The position numbers and the translations under genes are program-made. From positions 310,001 through 374,000 of the forward strand of contig JAHRCV010000002.1 in the NCBI GenBank assembly GCA_019083985.1: 64,000 nt of DNA. The letters are read 5' to 3'. Origin of the DNA: Rhizobiales bacterium TNE-4 (lineage in GTDB: Bacteria > Pseudomonadota > Alphaproteobacteria > Rhizobiales > Beijerinckiaceae). The first letter of the stretch is position 1. Every line of letters begins with the position of its first letter. A model generated the notes under the pieces. The model saw only the letters and a list, made by a program, of their open reading frames with translations, was not told the origin of the DNA and searched no databases. Of this stretch, positions 19,365-29,344 are shown piece by piece.

Positions 19365-20320
19365 TTTTTGAGCCCCTCAATCGTGCGGACAAGAAAATTC
19401 TTCATTTCCTGATCGCGCAAGGCCTGCGCCTCAACCCAATCGCGCAACATTTGCTGTTCGCTGCGCATATGGGCGACCATGGTTTGCAGACTGTCGGCGA
19501 GGCTCGCCACTGCTTCGCCCGGCGGCATGGTTTGGCGGATTGTTTCCAATGTTGATTCAATCTGCGCGAGACGATCGGCCGGCGTTTCCGGCTCTTCGCC
19601 CAAGTCGAGCACGGCGGCACTTAACCAATCTTCAAGCTCTTGATAGAACCGGTTTTGCGCCTGCCCGGCCTGTAAATCGAGAAAGCCAAGGACGAGCGAG
19701 CCGGCAAGACCGAACAACGACGACGAAAACGAAATGCCCATGCCACTCAATGGTGCGGCCAGTCCCGATTTCAACTCATCGAACATCAGCCCAGCATCGG
19801 CACCCCCCTTCATGGTCTGGATCACGCGCCCGACCGAACTGACGGTTTCGAGCAAGCCCCAGAACGTACCGAGCAGACCCAGAAAAACCAGGAGCCCGGT
19901 GAGATAACGGCCAATGTCGCGCGCCTCATCAAGGCGGAGCGCAACCGAATCGAGCGCGGCTCGCAACGAAAGCGTCGAGACACTGCCCGGCACCGTGCGA
20001 CCCAGCAGGATTGCTAAGGGTTGCAGCAAGACGGGCGTATAATTTTTGGGCCGCGGTACCGTTGCGCCCGCATGCCAACCATTCACCCAGTTGATTTCAC
20101 GGAAGAGCCGCGTGACACCGCGAAAGCTCAATAAAATGCCGATCGCCAAGACACCGACGATCAGGCCATTCAATCCGGGATTAGCGAGAAACGCGTTCCA
20201 GATCGGCTGATAAAGAATGAACGCGATGAACCCGGAGAGGATGACGAACACCGCCATCCGCAACAGATAGATCCGGGGTTTCGTCAGGCGGTCACGGGTG
20301 GGCGGGGCAGCGAGTTTCAT
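19361..20320 (-). CDS. MotA/TolQ/ExbB-family proton channel protein
   Basis: A 319-residue inner-membrane protein with four predicted helices: about 20-40, 50-67, 140-162 and 195-216. The segment GLLVFLGLLGTFWGLLETV and the following GMGISFSSSLFGLAGSLVLG are the conserved channel-forming helices of the MotA/TolQ/ExbB superfamily. A large cytosolic loop separates helices 2 and 3, and a C-terminal helical tail (about 235-319) is cytosolic. It overlaps the MotB-like gene by ATGA, which makes the partner assignment strong. It is neither tolQ (no tolR/tolA nearby) nor a flagellar motA (no fli/flg genes). Confidence 0.87.
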   Translation of the reverse strand: MKLAAPPTRDRLTKPRIYLLRMAVFVILSGFIAFILYQPIWNAFLANPGLNGLIVGVLAIGILLSFRGVTRLFREINWVNGWHAGATVPRPKNYTPVLLQPLAILLGRTVPGSVSTLSLRAALDSVALRLDEARDIGRYLTGLLVFLGLLGTFWGLLETVSSVGRVIQTMKGGADAGLMFDELKSGLAAPLSGMGISFSSSLFGLAGSLVLGFLDLQAGQAQNRFYQELEDWLSAAVLDLGEEPETPADRLAQIESTLETIRQTMPPGEAVASLADSLQTMVAHMRSEQQMLRDWVEAQALRDQEMKNFLVRTIEGLKK

Positions 20321-20350
20321 ACCCCATGTTCGCCGCCCAAGCCGCTATGA

Positions 20351-21145
20351 TCAAGGGGTGGGAAGCTTCACCATGGCGAGAAGCGCCTTATGCATGGCTT
20401 CATTGCCACACACGACGTCGCGAGTCTCAGGCGTGAAGTCGGCACCGTTCATATCGCCGACGAAGCCCCCGGCTTCCTTTACGAGCAGCGCGCCCGCAGC
20501 AATATCCCAGCTGTTGAGGCCACGCTCCCAATAGCCGTCATAACGGCCGGCGGCGACGTAAGCGAGATCCAGCGCGGCCGAACCAAAACGACGAACGCCT
20601 GAGCATTGCGCCATCACCTTGCCAAGCAGGCCTTGAAATTCCTGATGATGCGCGCGTCCGAGCGTCGGAATACCCGTCGCGAAAACGGCATCAGCCACAC
20701 GGTCGCGGCCCGCCACGCGAATACGACGATTGTTGAGAAATGCGCCCTTGCCACGCTCGGCAATGAACAATTCATCCTTGATGGGATCATAGACCACGCC
20801 CGCGACGATGACGCCTTCGCGCTCGAGCGCGAGTGAGACGCAGAAATGCGGGATGCCATGCAGAAAATTGATCGTGCCATCGAGCGGATCGATATGCCAA
20901 CGATGCGCCTTGTCTTTGCCTTCGACGACGCCGCTTTCTTCCATCACGAACCCGTAATCGGGCCGCGCTTTCAAAAGCGCTTCATGCAACACTTTCTCAG
21001 CCTTGTGATCGGCGTTTGACACAAAATCGCCGGGCCCTTTGCGCGAGACTTGCAACTGCTCAACTTCGCCGAAATCCCGGCGCAGACCGCGCGCGGCTTT
21101 CATCACCGCATCGACCATCACGGTCATCTGGGGGGAACGGATCAT
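20351..21145 (-). CDS. Inositol monophosphatase family protein
   Basis: A 264-residue metal-dependent phosphatase. The metal site is complete: EESG at residues 69-72, IDPLDGT at 85-91 and the distal NSWDIAAGALLVKEAGG. The family includes SuhB, inositol-1-phosphatase and histidinol-phosphatase; sequence alone does not separate these, though length and motifs favour the SuhB/IMPase branch. I use the ATG at 21143-21145 with a GGAG site upstream; the longer frame reads into the preceding gene gap. The MotA-like gene follows after 30 bases, so it is probably in the same transcript. Confidence 0.9.
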   Translation of the reverse strand: MIRSPQMTVMVDAVMKAARGLRRDFGEVEQLQVSRKGPGDFVSNADHKAEKVLHEALLKARPDYGFVMEESGVVEGKDKAHRWHIDPLDGTINFLHGIPHFCVSLALEREGVIVAGVVYDPIKDELFIAERGKGAFLNNRRIRVAGRDRVADAVFATGIPTLGRAHHQEFQGLLGKVMAQCSGVRRFGSAALDLAYVAAGRYDGYWERGLNSWDIAAGALLVKEAGGFVGDMNGADFTPETRDVVCGNEAMHKALLAMVKLPTP

Positions 21146-21253
21146 GGCAGTCACTCCGGCGTCAAACAGCAAGGCAAGCCACACCACGAAGGGTTGGCCG
21201 CGCAAGGCCTCGTCTCATGCGGGGGAGCCGAGGTCAAGCCGCGCACACGCGGG

Positions 21254-22234
21254 TCAGGGGCTCAGGAACCGCTGAACGGCCTCTTCGGCCTGCCGCCGTT
21301 CGCCCGGCGTCAATTCACGCATCGCATCATCAAGCCAAGGATCTTTCAGCCCCTGTGCACTGGACAGGATGGCCCATTTAGCCCCTTGGACGAGATCGCG
21401 CCGCACGCCGCGACCTGCGAAATAGAGCCGGGCAAGACGGTTCTGTGCAACGGCGCCATTCTTTTCCGCCGCGCGGCGGAACATGGCGGCCGCTGCCTGT
21501 TCATTCCGGCCGACACCTTCGCCATTAAACAGCATGATGCCATATTCAGTTTCGGCGGCGACGTTTTTGCTCAGCGCGGCACGCCCCATCCAAAGCGCTG
21601 CATCAGACGGACTTTTCGGAACGCCGCGCCCCTCTTTGTAAAGAACCGCAAGGCCATATTGCGCATCGGCATCGCCACGCAACGCTGCATCCTGAAACAG
21701 GGTTACGGCACGGCGATCGGAATCCGGCTTGCCATCCGTGAGCAACATCAGCCCGAGCGCGTAAGACGCCGCAGGCACTTTCGCGGCAGAACTCTCGAGC
21801 AAAGTTTTGGCAGCCGACTCATCTTTCGGCACGCCCTTGCCTTCAAGCTTCAACATGGCGAGCGCATATTGCCCCTGCGCATCGCCTGCGGCGGCGGCCT
21901 TCTGAAAATTCTGAGCCGCCTTCGTAAGATCAGGCTTCACCCCAAAACCTTTGGCGTAGAGCTCACCCATCAAGGTGAACGCGGCACCATCTTTCGGATT
22001 GGTTTTGACGCGCGCTTCTGCTTCCTGCATCGCTTCGCGATAAAGCCCCAATTGATAAGCGGCATAGGCCTTATCGCCATCCTGCGCTGGCAGTCGTTGC
22101 GCGGATTGCGGCATCGGCAGAAATTTGGGGGCAGGCGGCTTTGGCTGCTGTTGCGCCGACACAAACCCAACCATTGCAGGCGATACAATCGCCAACAGCG
22201 TGGCAGCAGCGAGAAGAAATGGCCGCTTGATCAT
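21254..22234 (-). CDS. Sel1-repeat (TPR-like) exported protein
   Basis: A 326-residue protein with a signal peptide ending near VSAQQ (about residue 28) and then some six to seven Sel1-like repeats, seen as recurring A.YxLGxMLLxGKG.xxDxxxA patterns such as YALAMLKLEGKGVPKDESAA and YGLAVLYKEGRGVPKSPSDA. Such solenoids mediate protein-protein contacts; a periplasmic scaffolding or envelope-stress role is possible. Its ATG overlaps the stop of the ThiE-like gene (ATGA). No enzymatic motif is present. Confidence 0.87.
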   Translation of the reverse strand: MIKRPFLLAAATLLAIVSPAMVGFVSAQQQPKPPAPKFLPMPQSAQRLPAQDGDKAYAAYQLGLYREAMQEAEARVKTNPKDGAAFTLMGELYAKGFGVKPDLTKAAQNFQKAAAAGDAQGQYALAMLKLEGKGVPKDESAAKTLLESSAAKVPAASYALGLMLLTDGKPDSDRRAVTLFQDAALRGDADAQYGLAVLYKEGRGVPKSPSDAALWMGRAALSKNVAAETEYGIMLFNGEGVGRNEQAAAAMFRRAAEKNGAVAQNRLARLYFAGRGVRRDLVQGAKWAILSSAQGLKDPWLDDAMRELTPGERRQAEEAVQRFLSP

Positions 22235-22869
22235 TTGGCGCCAGCGTCGGCTCCACCGAGCGCATAAAGGGCGCGCTGCATGGCAGCCGCCGGCCCTTCC
22301 TCATCACGGAAAACATAATCGCCGAGCGCTACGAATTCACAGCCCGTCGCAGACAGCGAACCGACATCGTCGATCGTTGGTGCATAGGCGACGCACGGCA
22401 CTTGGAACAATTCAGCCCACCATTGTGCACGCTCAATCACCGCCGAAATCGGCGGCACCGAACCATCCTCGCGCGGCTCACCGAACATCACATAATCGGT
22501 GCCGAGTTCAGCCGCTTCCATCGCATCATGGCGCGCCGGCAATCCACCGACGCCACACATGCGATCCTGCGCGCGGAGAACTTCAAGCGCGGGACCGACC
22601 GCATCAAGCCCGGTGACATGCGCGCCATCAGCGCCGGTGCGGGCGACGAGTTCGGCATGGCCATCAAGCATCAAGGCGGCACCTTTGCCCTGCACGATGG
22701 GCGCAACAGCCTTGGCGAGATTGATCTTGGAGCGATCGTCCGTTTCCGGCAGGCGCAAGATGACGGCATCGACCGGTGCCGCCGCCAAGGCGGCCGCAAG
22801 CGCCTGCGGCAATGTCGCCGCATCGGGCTCAAAAGGGGTGAACAGTACGAGACGGGCCTGATTCGACAT
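22231..22869 (-). CDS. Thiamine-phosphate-synthase-like TIM-barrel protein
   Basis: A 212-residue protein with the general layout of ThiE/TenI: strand-like VILRLPETDD near residue 35, GADGAHVTGLDA near 80, and YVMFGEPREDGS near 126. However, the ThiE signature GxDGVHLGQEDL is degraded to GADGAHVTGLDA, and the usual pyrophosphate-binding residues are not obvious. It may be a paralogue without thiamine-phosphate synthase activity. The Sel1-repeat gene overlaps its stop. It is separated from fba by the fba terminator, so it likely starts the downstream unit. Confidence 0.7.
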   Translation of the reverse strand: MSNQARLVLFTPFEPDAATLPQALAAALAAAPVDAVILRLPETDDRSKINLAKAVAPIVQGKGAALMLDGHAELVARTGADGAHVTGLDAVGPALEVLRAQDRMCGVGGLPARHDAMEAAELGTDYVMFGEPREDGSVPPISAVIERAQWWAELFQVPCVAYAPTIDDVGSLSATGCEFVALGDYVFRDEEGPAAAMQRALYALGGADAGAK

Positions 22870-22931
22870 GCTTGAGGCTTACCCCGAAGCCTTGCCCCTG
22901 CGCAACGCAGGGCCCTGAAGACCCGGCCCAA

Positions 22932-22960
22932 AAAGAAAAGCCCCGCTGCCGCGGGGCCTT
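22932..22960 (-). terminator. Intrinsic terminator of the tkt-gap-pgk-fba operon
   Basis: On the minus strand AGGCCCCGC pairs with GCGGGGC-TT around GGCA, followed by TTTTCTTTTT. It lies 20 bases after the fba stop. Confidence 0.8.
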
Positions 22961-22979
22961 TCGAGTGCCTTGCGGGGAC

Positions 22980-24047
22980 TTAGCTGAACTTCGGGTCCAG
23001 CTCGCCCTTGGCATAGCGTGCGGCCATTTCCGAGAGCGTGAGCACGCGCTTGATCTTGGAAGCCTGGCCGGCCGTGTTGAACTCTTCAAGGCGCTGCTTG
23101 CAGAGCTTCGTCATGGCGTCCATGGCGGGCTTCAGATATTTGCGCGGGTCGAACTCGCCCGGATGCTCGGCGAGGATCTTACGGATCTGCCCCGTCATCG
23201 CCATGCGGTTGTCGGTGTCGATGTTGATCTTGCGCACACCATGCTTGATGCCGCGCTGGATTTCTTCCACCGGCACGCCCCACGTCTGCGGCATTTTCCC
23301 GCCATAGGCGTTGATGATGTCCTGCAAATCCTGCGGCACAGACGACGAGCCATGCATCACGAGATGCATATTCGGCAACAGGCGATGGATTTCTTCGATG
23401 ACATGCATCGCGAGGATCGCGCCATCCGGCTTGCGCGAGAATTTATACGCGCCATGCGACGTGCCCATAGCAATGGCGAGCGCATCAACTTTGGTGGCGC
23501 GCACGAAATCAGCGGCTTCCTTCGGGTTGGTCAGCAATTGATCATGGCTGAGCTTGCCTTCAGCGCCATGGCCGTCTTCCTTGTCGCCCATGCCCGTTTC
23601 AAGCGAGCCCAACACGCCAAGTTCGCCCTCGACTGAAATGCCGCCAAGATGCGACATGTCGACAACCTGTTTCGTCACGCCGACATTGTAATCCCAATCG
23701 GCCGGTGTCTTACCGTCTTCCTTCAGCGAACCGTCCATCATCACCGAGGTGAAGCCCGCTTGGATTGCGGTCATACAGGTCGCGGCATTGTTGCCATGGT
23801 CGAGATGCACGCAAACCGGAATCTGCGGATAGATTTCCGTCACCGCATCCATCATGTGCTTCAGCATCACGTCATGCGCATATTGGCGCGCACCGCGCGA
23901 GGCCTGAATGATGACCGGCGCATCGACAGCGCTGGCCGCCGCCATAATGGCAAGCGCCTGTTCCATATTGTTGATGTTGAACGCCGGCACGCCGTAATCA
24001 TGTTCGGCGGCGTGGTCGAGCAGCTGGCGCAGGGTGATGCGGGCCAT
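22980..24047 (-). CDS. fba: Fructose-bisphosphate aldolase, class II
   Basis: Zinc enzyme that reversibly cleaves fructose-1,6-bisphosphate to two triose phosphates; class II members of this clade often also act on sedoheptulose-1,7-bisphosphate. The 355-residue protein contains the class II signature CVHLDHGNN with metal His84, the second signature [25 protein letters not shown] in pieces around residues 130-155, and a glycine-rich GTSHGAYKF phosphate site. It is the last gene of a minus-strand run with tkt, gap and pgk, 22 bases after pgk, which places it in central carbon flow. Confidence 0.97.
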   Translation of the reverse strand: MARITLRQLLDHAAEHDYGVPAFNINNMEQALAIMAAASAVDAPVIIQASRGARQYAHDVMLKHMMDAVTEIYPQIPVCVHLDHGNNAATCMTAIQAGFTSVMMDGSLKEDGKTPADWDYNVGVTKQVVDMSHLGGISVEGELGVLGSLETGMGDKEDGHGAEGKLSHDQLLTNPKEAADFVRATKVDALAIAMGTSHGAYKFSRKPDGAILAMHVIEEIHRLLPNMHLVMHGSSSVPQDLQDIINAYGGKMPQTWGVPVEEIQRGIKHGVRKINIDTDNRMAMTGQIRKILAEHPGEFDPRKYLKPAMDAMTKLCKQRLEEFNTAGQASKIKRVLTLSEMAARYAKGELDPKFS

Positions 24048-24068
24048 GGTTTCGTTCTCCCCTAAGGA

Positions 24069-25265
24069 TCAATTCTTGCGAAGCACTTCAACACCCGGCA
24101 GCGCCTTGCCCTCGAGCCATTCGAGAAAGGCACCGCCCGCTGTTGAGACATAGGTGAAATCGTCGGCTGCGTGCGCGTGATTGAGCGCCGAGACCGTGTC
24201 GCCGCCACCGGCGACAGACAGAAGCTTGCCTTCGCGCGTCAGCCGCGCCGCATCCTGCGCCACCGCAACCGTACCCTTGTCGAAGGGCGCGATCTCGAAC
24301 GCGCCGAATGGGCCGTTCCACACGAGCGTCTTGGCACGCGCCAGAATGCCCGCGATGCGGCAGGCTTCATCCGGGCCAATGTCGAGGATCATCTCGTCAT
24401 CATGCACATCGTCAGCCGATGCGATGCGGCTTGCGGCGCCAGCTTTGAATTCCTTTGCGACAACGACCTGCTGCGGCAGAACGATTTCGCATTTGGCTTT
24501 CTCAGCTTCGACGAGGATCGCTTTCGCCGTGTCGATGAGATCCTTCTCGCACAAGGATTTGCCGATCTTCTTGCCTTGCGCGGCAAGAAACGTGTTCGCC
24601 ATGCCGCCGGCGATGATCAGAATATCGACCTTCTTCACGAGATTGCCGAGAAGCTCGAGCTTCGTCGAAATCTTGGCGCCGCCGACCACGGCCGCCACAG
24701 GGCGCTCAGGCTTTTCAAGCGCCTTTGACAGGGCTTCGATTTCCGCCTGCATCGTCCGACCCGCATAGGCTGGAAGAATCTTCGCAAGCCCTTCCGTCGA
24801 AGCATGCGCGCGATGGGCGGCGGAGAACGCATCATTCACGAAGACATCGCCATTGGCCGCGAGCGCCTTTGTGAAATCTGGATCGTTCTTTTCCTCTTGC
24901 GGATGGAAGCGGGTGTTCTCAAGGAGAAGCACCTCGCCCTTCTTCATTGCATCGATGGCCTTCTTCGCAACATCACCGATGCAATCTTCCGCAAAGGTTA
25001 CCGCGCGGCCGAGATGCTGCGCGACAGCCTTCGCGACCGGCGCCAGGCTTTCTTTCAGATCACGCCCTTTCGGACGGCCGAAATGCGCGAGCAAGATGAC
25101 CTTGCCGCCCTTGTCGGAGATTTCACGAATGGTTGGCAGCACGCGCTCGATACGCGTCGCGTCCGACACGGTGCCATTTTCCATCGGGACGTTGAGATCA
25201 ACGCGCACGAGCACGCGCTGACCATCAAGCTTGGCATCGTCGAGAGTTTTGAAAGGGCTCGCCAT
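24069..25265 (-). CDS. pgk: Phosphoglycerate kinase
   Basis: Makes ATP from 1,3-bisphosphoglycerate in glycolysis, reversibly in gluconeogenesis. The 398-residue length is standard. The N-terminal signature [14 protein letters not shown], the substrate segment [12 protein letters not shown], the hinge-side [15 protein letters not shown] and the C-terminal [11 protein letters not shown] nucleotide loop are all present. The start is the ATG at 25263-25265, eleven bases after the gap stop; an upstream in-frame extension overlaps gap and is not used. Confidence 0.97.
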   Translation of the reverse strand: MASPFKTLDDAKLDGQRVLVRVDLNVPMENGTVSDATRIERVLPTIREISDKGGKVILLAHFGRPKGRDLKESLAPVAKAVAQHLGRAVTFAEDCIGDVAKKAIDAMKKGEVLLLENTRFHPQEEKNDPDFTKALAANGDVFVNDAFSAAHRAHASTEGLAKILPAYAGRTMQAEIEALSKALEKPERPVAAVVGGAKISTKLELLGNLVKKVDILIIAGGMANTFLAAQGKKIGKSLCEKDLIDTAKAILVEAEKAKCEIVLPQQVVVAKEFKAGAASRIASADDVHDDEMILDIGPDEACRIAGILARAKTLVWNGPFGAFEIAPFDKGTVAVAQDAARLTREGKLLSVAGGGDTVSALNHAHAADDFTYVSTAGGAFLEWLEGKALPGVEVLRKN

Positions 25266-25276
25266 GAAAGCCTCCC

Positions 25277-26284
25277 TTAGAGAAGCTTGCCCATGGCGAC
25301 GGCCGTATCGGCCATACGGTTCGAGAAGCCCCATTCATTGTCGTACCACGACAGGATCGAGACGAAATTGCCGTCCATCACCTTGGTCTGGTCCATATGG
25401 AAGATCGAGGAATGCGGGTCGTGGTTGAAATCGATCGACACATTCGCCGCGTTGGTGAAGCCCAGCACGCCCTTGAGCGGACCTTCGGCCGCCGCCTTGA
25501 TTGCTGCGTTGACTTCATCCTTCGTCGTGCCGCGCTTGGCAATGAACTTCAGATCGACAACCGAGACGTTCGGCGTCGGCACACGCATCGCGAAACCATC
25601 GAGCTTGCCATTGAGTTCCGGCAACACGAGACCGACGGCTTTCGCAGCACCCGTCGAGGTCGGGATCATCGACAGAGCAGCAGCACGCGCGCGGTAAAGA
25701 TCCTTGTGCATCGTGTCGAGCGTCGGCTGGTCGCCGGTGTAGGAATGAATCGTCGTCATCATGCCACGTTCGATGCCAATGGCATCGTTGAGCACTTTCG
25801 CAACCGGCGCGAGGCAATTCGTCGTGCAGGATGCGTTCGAGACAACGAGATGATCCTTCGTCAGCTTGTCATGGTTGACGCCATAGACAACGGTGAAATC
25901 AGCGCCATCGGCCGGGGCCGAAACAAGCACGCGCTTGGCACCAGCTTGAAGATGCGCCGCAGCCTTGTCGCGCGACGTGAAGATACCCGTGCATTCAAGC
26001 GCAATATCGACGCCAAGTTCCTTGTGCGGCAATTCGGCCGGGTTCTTGATCGCCGTGACCTTGATCGGGCCGCGACCGACATCGATCGTATCACCCTTGA
26101 CGATCACATCATGCGGGAAACGGCCATGCACGGAATCATAGCGCAGGAGATGGGCATTGGTTTCGACCGGACCGAGATCGTTGATCGCAACGACTTCGAT
26201 ATCCTTGCGGCCCGATTCGATGATCGCGCGAAGGACGTTACGGCCGATACGGCCAAAGCCGTTAATGGCAACACGGACGGTCAT
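25277..26284 (-). CDS. gap: Glyceraldehyde-3-phosphate dehydrogenase, type I
   Basis: Converts glyceraldehyde-3-phosphate to 1,3-bisphosphoglycerate with NAD(P)+ and phosphate. The 335-residue protein has the Rossmann start [15 protein letters not shown] and the catalytic [10 protein letters not shown] with nucleophile Cys153, plus the phosphate loop and [12 protein letters not shown] near the end. The start is taken at the ATG at 26282-26284 ([10 protein letters not shown]). It lies between tkt and pgk, so it probably serves the same operon in glycolysis and gluconeogenesis. Confidence 0.97.
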   Translation of the reverse strand: MTVRVAINGFGRIGRNVLRAIIESGRKDIEVVAINDLGPVETNAHLLRYDSVHGRFPHDVIVKGDTIDVGRGPIKVTAIKNPAELPHKELGVDIALECTGIFTSRDKAAAHLQAGAKRVLVSAPADGADFTVVYGVNHDKLTKDHLVVSNASCTTNCLAPVAKVLNDAIGIERGMMTTIHSYTGDQPTLDTMHKDLYRARAAALSMIPTSTGAAKAVGLVLPELNGKLDGFAMRVPTPNVSVVDLKFIAKRGTTKDEVNAAIKAAAEGPLKGVLGFTNAANVSIDFNHDPHSSIFHMDQTKVMDGNFVSILSWYDNEWGFSNRMADTAVAMGKLL

Positions 26285-26373
26285 GTGCATTCTCCCTGTT
26301 CGAACGTTCAAACCCGGAGAGGCGTGCGCCAGACGCTGACGCCTGCCCGGGTCAATCCATAAACGAAGGCGCG

Positions 26374-28356
26374 TCAGAGACGCGCCATCGCTTCCTTCAC
26401 CGCATTGTCGGCCGTAATGCCGAATTGCGTGTAGAGCTCTTTATAGGGCGCGCTGGCACCAAACGAATTCATGCCGATAAACGCGCCCTTGGGCCCGATC
26501 ACCTGATCCCAGCCCATGCGGATACCCGCTTCAATCGCGATATTGACGGCGGCATCACCAATGATGGCGTTACGCTCGGCATCCGACAAGGCAAGAAGCC
26601 GCGTCAAGGACGGCACCGAAACAACACGCGCGGCAATGCCTTTTTCAGCCAGCTGCGCCTGCGCTGCCATCGCGATCTCGACTTCCGAACCTGATGCAAA
26701 CAGCGAGACCTTCGCCTTGCCTTGCGCGGGCGAGAGTTCATACGCGCCCTGAGCGCACAGATTGGCTTTCGAATCCGTCTTGCGGAACGGTGCGAGATTT
26801 TGCCGCGTCAACGCCAACACCGTCGGCTTCTGACTATTCTCAAGCGCTAGCTGCCAGCATTCCGCCGTCTCGACCGGATCGGCTGGGCGGAACACGTCAA
26901 GATTCGGGATCGCACGCAGCGCGGCGAGATGTTCGACCGGCTGATGCGTCGGGCCATCTTCACCAAGACCGATCGAGTCATGCGTCATCACATAGATCAC
27001 ACGCACACCCATCAGCGCCGAGAGGCGAATGGCAGGACGGCAATAATCGGTGAAGACCATGAAGGTCGCACCGGCCGGAATGACGCCACCATGCAGCGCC
27101 ATCCCGTTCATGGCTGCGGCCATGCCATGCTCGCGAATGCCATAATGGATGTAGCGGCCGCCATATTCTCCTGCCTTCAACACGGCGAGGTTCTTCGTCT
27201 TCGTGTTGTTGGACGGCGTGAGATCGGCGGAGCCAAGAATAAGTTCAGGGACAGCTGCCGTAATCGCCTCAAGCGCCACTTCGGATGCTTTGCGTGTCGC
27301 AATCGTCTGCGGTTCAGCCACAAGCTTGGCCTTCAATGCATCGATGGCGGGGGCCAGTGCATCGGGCAATTTGCCAGCCATCCGACGCTCGAACTCCGCA
27401 CGTTTGGCGGCATCAAGAGCCGAAAGATTGTTTTGCCAATTTGCACGCAGCGCAGCCGAACGCTGACCAATCGCGCGCCATGCCGACAGCACTTCGCCAG
27501 GAACGGCAAACGCATCGGCAAGAAGACCGAGCTTTTCTTTCGCAGCTTTGAGTTCATCGCCGCCGAGCGGCTCGCCATGCGCCTTCGATGTGCCAGCGCG
27601 GTTCGGCGCGCCATAGCCGATGATGGTCTTGCACGCGATCAGCGTTGGACGATCGGCTTTTTGCGCGGCTTCAATCGCTTTCGCGATGGCGTCGGGATCG
27701 TGACCGTCGACACGCGCGGTTGCCCAGCCTGCCGCATCGAAACGCTTCAGCTGATCGACAGAGTCGGCAATCGACAACGGCCCATCGATTGAAATGCCAT
27801 TGTCGTCCCACAGCACAATGAGACGGTTCAGTTTCAGATGGCCCGCAAGCGCGATCGACTCTTGCGAAAGGCCTTCCATCAAATCGCCGTCGGAAGCGAG
27901 CACATAGGTGAAATGATCGACGACGCTCGCGCCAAATTCCGCCGCCATATGGCGTTCAGCAATCGCCATACCGACCGCGGTGGCAAGACCTTGACCGAGC
28001 GGGCCCGTGGTCGTCTCGACACCTTGCGTATGCCCGAATTCAGGATGACCCGGCGTCTTCGAGCCCCATTGGCGGAAACGCTTCAATTCATCGAGCGTCA
28101 TCTCCTCGACACCAATGAGGTGGAGGAGCGCATAAAGCAGCATCGAGCCATGCCCGGCTGAGAGCACGAACCGGTCGCGATCCGGCCAACGCGGATCGGC
28201 AGGATCGAATTTCAAAAACCGCGAAAAGAGAACGGTGGCGACATCAGCAGCTCCCATCGGGAGGCCAGGATGGCCGGACTTGGCCTTCTCGACGCCATCC
28301 ATGGCCAAAGCCCGGATTGCATTGGCCATTGAGACGTGAGTTTCGCGCGCGGTCAT
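26374..28356 (-). CDS. tkt: Transketolase
   Basis: Thiamine-diphosphate enzyme moving two-carbon units between sugar phosphates in the pentose phosphate pathway or Calvin cycle. The 660-residue protein has the N-terminal [22 protein letters not shown], the ThDP motif [12 protein letters not shown]-type segment (seen here as [19 protein letters not shown]) and the pyrimidine-domain [20 protein letters not shown] start at the ATG at 28354-28356; the frame is open far upstream but that part carries no family similarity. A TTGACA-type promoter lies about 30-57 bases upstream. First gene of the tkt-gap-pgk-fba run. Confidence 0.97.
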   Translation of the reverse strand: MTARETHVSMANAIRALAMDGVEKAKSGHPGLPMGAADVATVLFSRFLKFDPADPRWPDRDRFVLSAGHGSMLLYALLHLIGVEEMTLDELKRFRQWGSKTPGHPEFGHTQGVETTTGPLGQGLATAVGMAIAERHMAAEFGASVVDHFTYVLASDGDLMEGLSQESIALAGHLKLNRLIVLWDDNGISIDGPLSIADSVDQLKRFDAAGWATARVDGHDPDAIAKAIEAAQKADRPTLIACKTIIGYGAPNRAGTSKAHGEPLGGDELKAAKEKLGLLADAFAVPGEVLSAWRAIGQRSAALRANWQNNLSALDAAKRAEFERRMAGKLPDALAPAIDALKAKLVAEPQTIATRKASEVALEAITAAVPELILGSADLTPSNNTKTKNLAVLKAGEYGGRYIHYGIREHGMAAAMNGMALHGGVIPAGATFMVFTDYCRPAIRLSALMGVRVIYVMTHDSIGLGEDGPTHQPVEHLAALRAIPNLDVFRPADPVETAECWQLALENSQKPTVLALTRQNLAPFRKTDSKANLCAQGAYELSPAQGKAKVSLFASGSEVEIAMAAQAQLAEKGIAARVVSVPSLTRLLALSDAERNAIIGDAAVNIAIEAGIRMGWDQVIGPKGAFIGMNSFGASAPYKELYTQFGITADNAVKEAMARL

Positions 28357-28385
28357 GGGAATTTCCGGTTGGGGCAGGCGCGGGC

Positions 28386-28413
28386 TTGATAGCACCTCAC
28401 CCCCCTCTGTCAA
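28386..28413 (-). promoter_or_regulatory. Candidate promoter of the tkt operon
   Basis: On the minus strand TTGACA, a 16-base spacer rich in G, and TATCAA sit just upstream of tkt, leaving a leader of roughly 20-25 bases. It is the best match to a housekeeping promoter in this gap. Confidence 0.45.
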
Positions 28414-28520
28414 TGCGAGGAAAACCCATGTCTTCTCCGCAAAAAGGCGTGGGCAAGGCCTGGTCCGCGCCCTCATGCACGCAAACGCTCGGTTTCCTGT
28501 GCGGCGCAGGCCCGTGCCGA

Positions 28521-28549
28521 TTGACGCTGTTAGGCGGGCGACCCTAAGA
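28521..28549 (+). promoter_or_regulatory. Candidate promoter of DUF4164-zapA
   Basis: TTGACG, a 17-base spacer and CTAAGA lie about 90 bases before the DUF4164 start. The divergent gap of 280 bases between tkt and DUF4164 otherwise holds only short unsupported frames. Confidence 0.4.
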
Positions 28550-28636
28550 TTCTGGTTGAAGATTCGCTCGTGTTTGCGCGTTCGAGCTTCGATTCCCGGC
28601 TTGGAATTGGAGCGGCGCCCCAGCAGGACTATTCCG

Positions 28637-28927
28637 ATGGGTCGGCCCTTATCCCCTGCTATCCGCCAATCGCTCATGCGTCTGCGCGCCGCTGTGGATG
28701 TCTTGGAACAGGCCGAAGCCCGCCGCCGTGAAAACCAGCGTCAGACAGGCCCAATCGAGACAGAACTGGCCCTGATGCAGGATGATCGTGCGCGTTTGGC
28801 CACCGAACTCGATGCGGCGCTTGCCCGTTCGAACCGGGTGGAAAGCCTGGCCGAAGACCTCACCCGCCGCGTCGATGCCGCCATGACGACGGTCCGCGCC
28901 GTGCTTGAAAAGAACGGGGCGGTCTGA
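28637..28927 (+). CDS. DUF4164-like coiled-coil protein
   Basis: A 96-residue, highly charged, helix-rich protein resembling the DUF4164 family that precedes zapA in many Hyphomicrobiales. Heptad-like patterning spans nearly the whole length, e.g. [20 protein letters not shown]. No membrane segment or signal. AGCAGGA lies upstream of the ATG at 28637; the frame is open upstream without support. Its stop is one base before the zapA start, so the pair is cotranslated and a role near the Z-ring is plausible but not shown. Confidence 0.75.
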   Translation: MGRPLSPAIRQSLMRLRAAVDVLEQAEARRRENQRQTGPIETELALMQDDRARLATELDAALARSNRVESLAEDLTRRVDAAMTTVRAVLEKNGAV

Positions 28928-28928
28928 G

Positions 28929-29276
28929 ATGGCACAAGTCACCGTCACCATTGCTGGCAAAATTTTCCGCATCGCCTGTGATGATGGGCAGGAACCCCAT
29001 CTCGAAAGCCTCGCCCATGAACTCGATGGCCGCATCGGCGACATGCGTAAGGCCTTTGGCGAAATCGGCGACAACCGGCTGACCGTGATGGCGGCCATCT
29101 CCTTTCTCGATGAGCGCGAGGATGTGAAGCTTCGCGTCGCCGAACTCGAGGCGGAACTCGCCGATCTGCGAGCCCGCACCGAGCGGATCGACGCCATGGT
29201 GGCCGAGAGCGAGGACGAGATCGCCAAGGCGCTCAATGACGTCGCCGCGAAACTCGAAACGCTCGCACGGGGCTGA
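28929..29276 (+). CDS. zapA: Cell division protein ZapA
   Basis: A 115-residue protein that bundles FtsZ filaments at mid-cell. The N-terminal ZapA globular domain is clear (AQVTVTIAGKIFRIACDDGQ, then LDGRIGDMRK), followed by a long C-terminal coiled coil from about residue 60. The start directly follows the DUF4164 stop with one base between. A 6S RNA lies immediately downstream, the conserved zapA-ssrS arrangement. Confidence 0.93.
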   Translation: MAQVTVTIAGKIFRIACDDGQEPHLESLAHELDGRIGDMRKAFGEIGDNRLTVMAAISFLDEREDVKLRVAELEAELADLRARTERIDAMVAESEDEIAKALNDVAAKLETLARG

Positions 29277-29344
29277 CTGGCCCCAATTTTTCACGTCCAC
29301 CTCTGGCATTCGGCCTCTGGCGCGCCTAGAGTCTGAGGGCGGGG

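Noticed and set aside
18330-20320. Zorya anti-phage defence system
   Set aside because: The MotA/MotB-like pair alone resembles ZorAB, but no ZorC, ZorD or ZorE-like gene is nearby, and the context is housekeeping.
28428-28547. Small plus-strand frame starting [13 protein letters not shown] in the tkt/DUF4164 gap
   Set aside because: Overlaps the putative tkt promoter, has no ribosome site and no family-like sequence.
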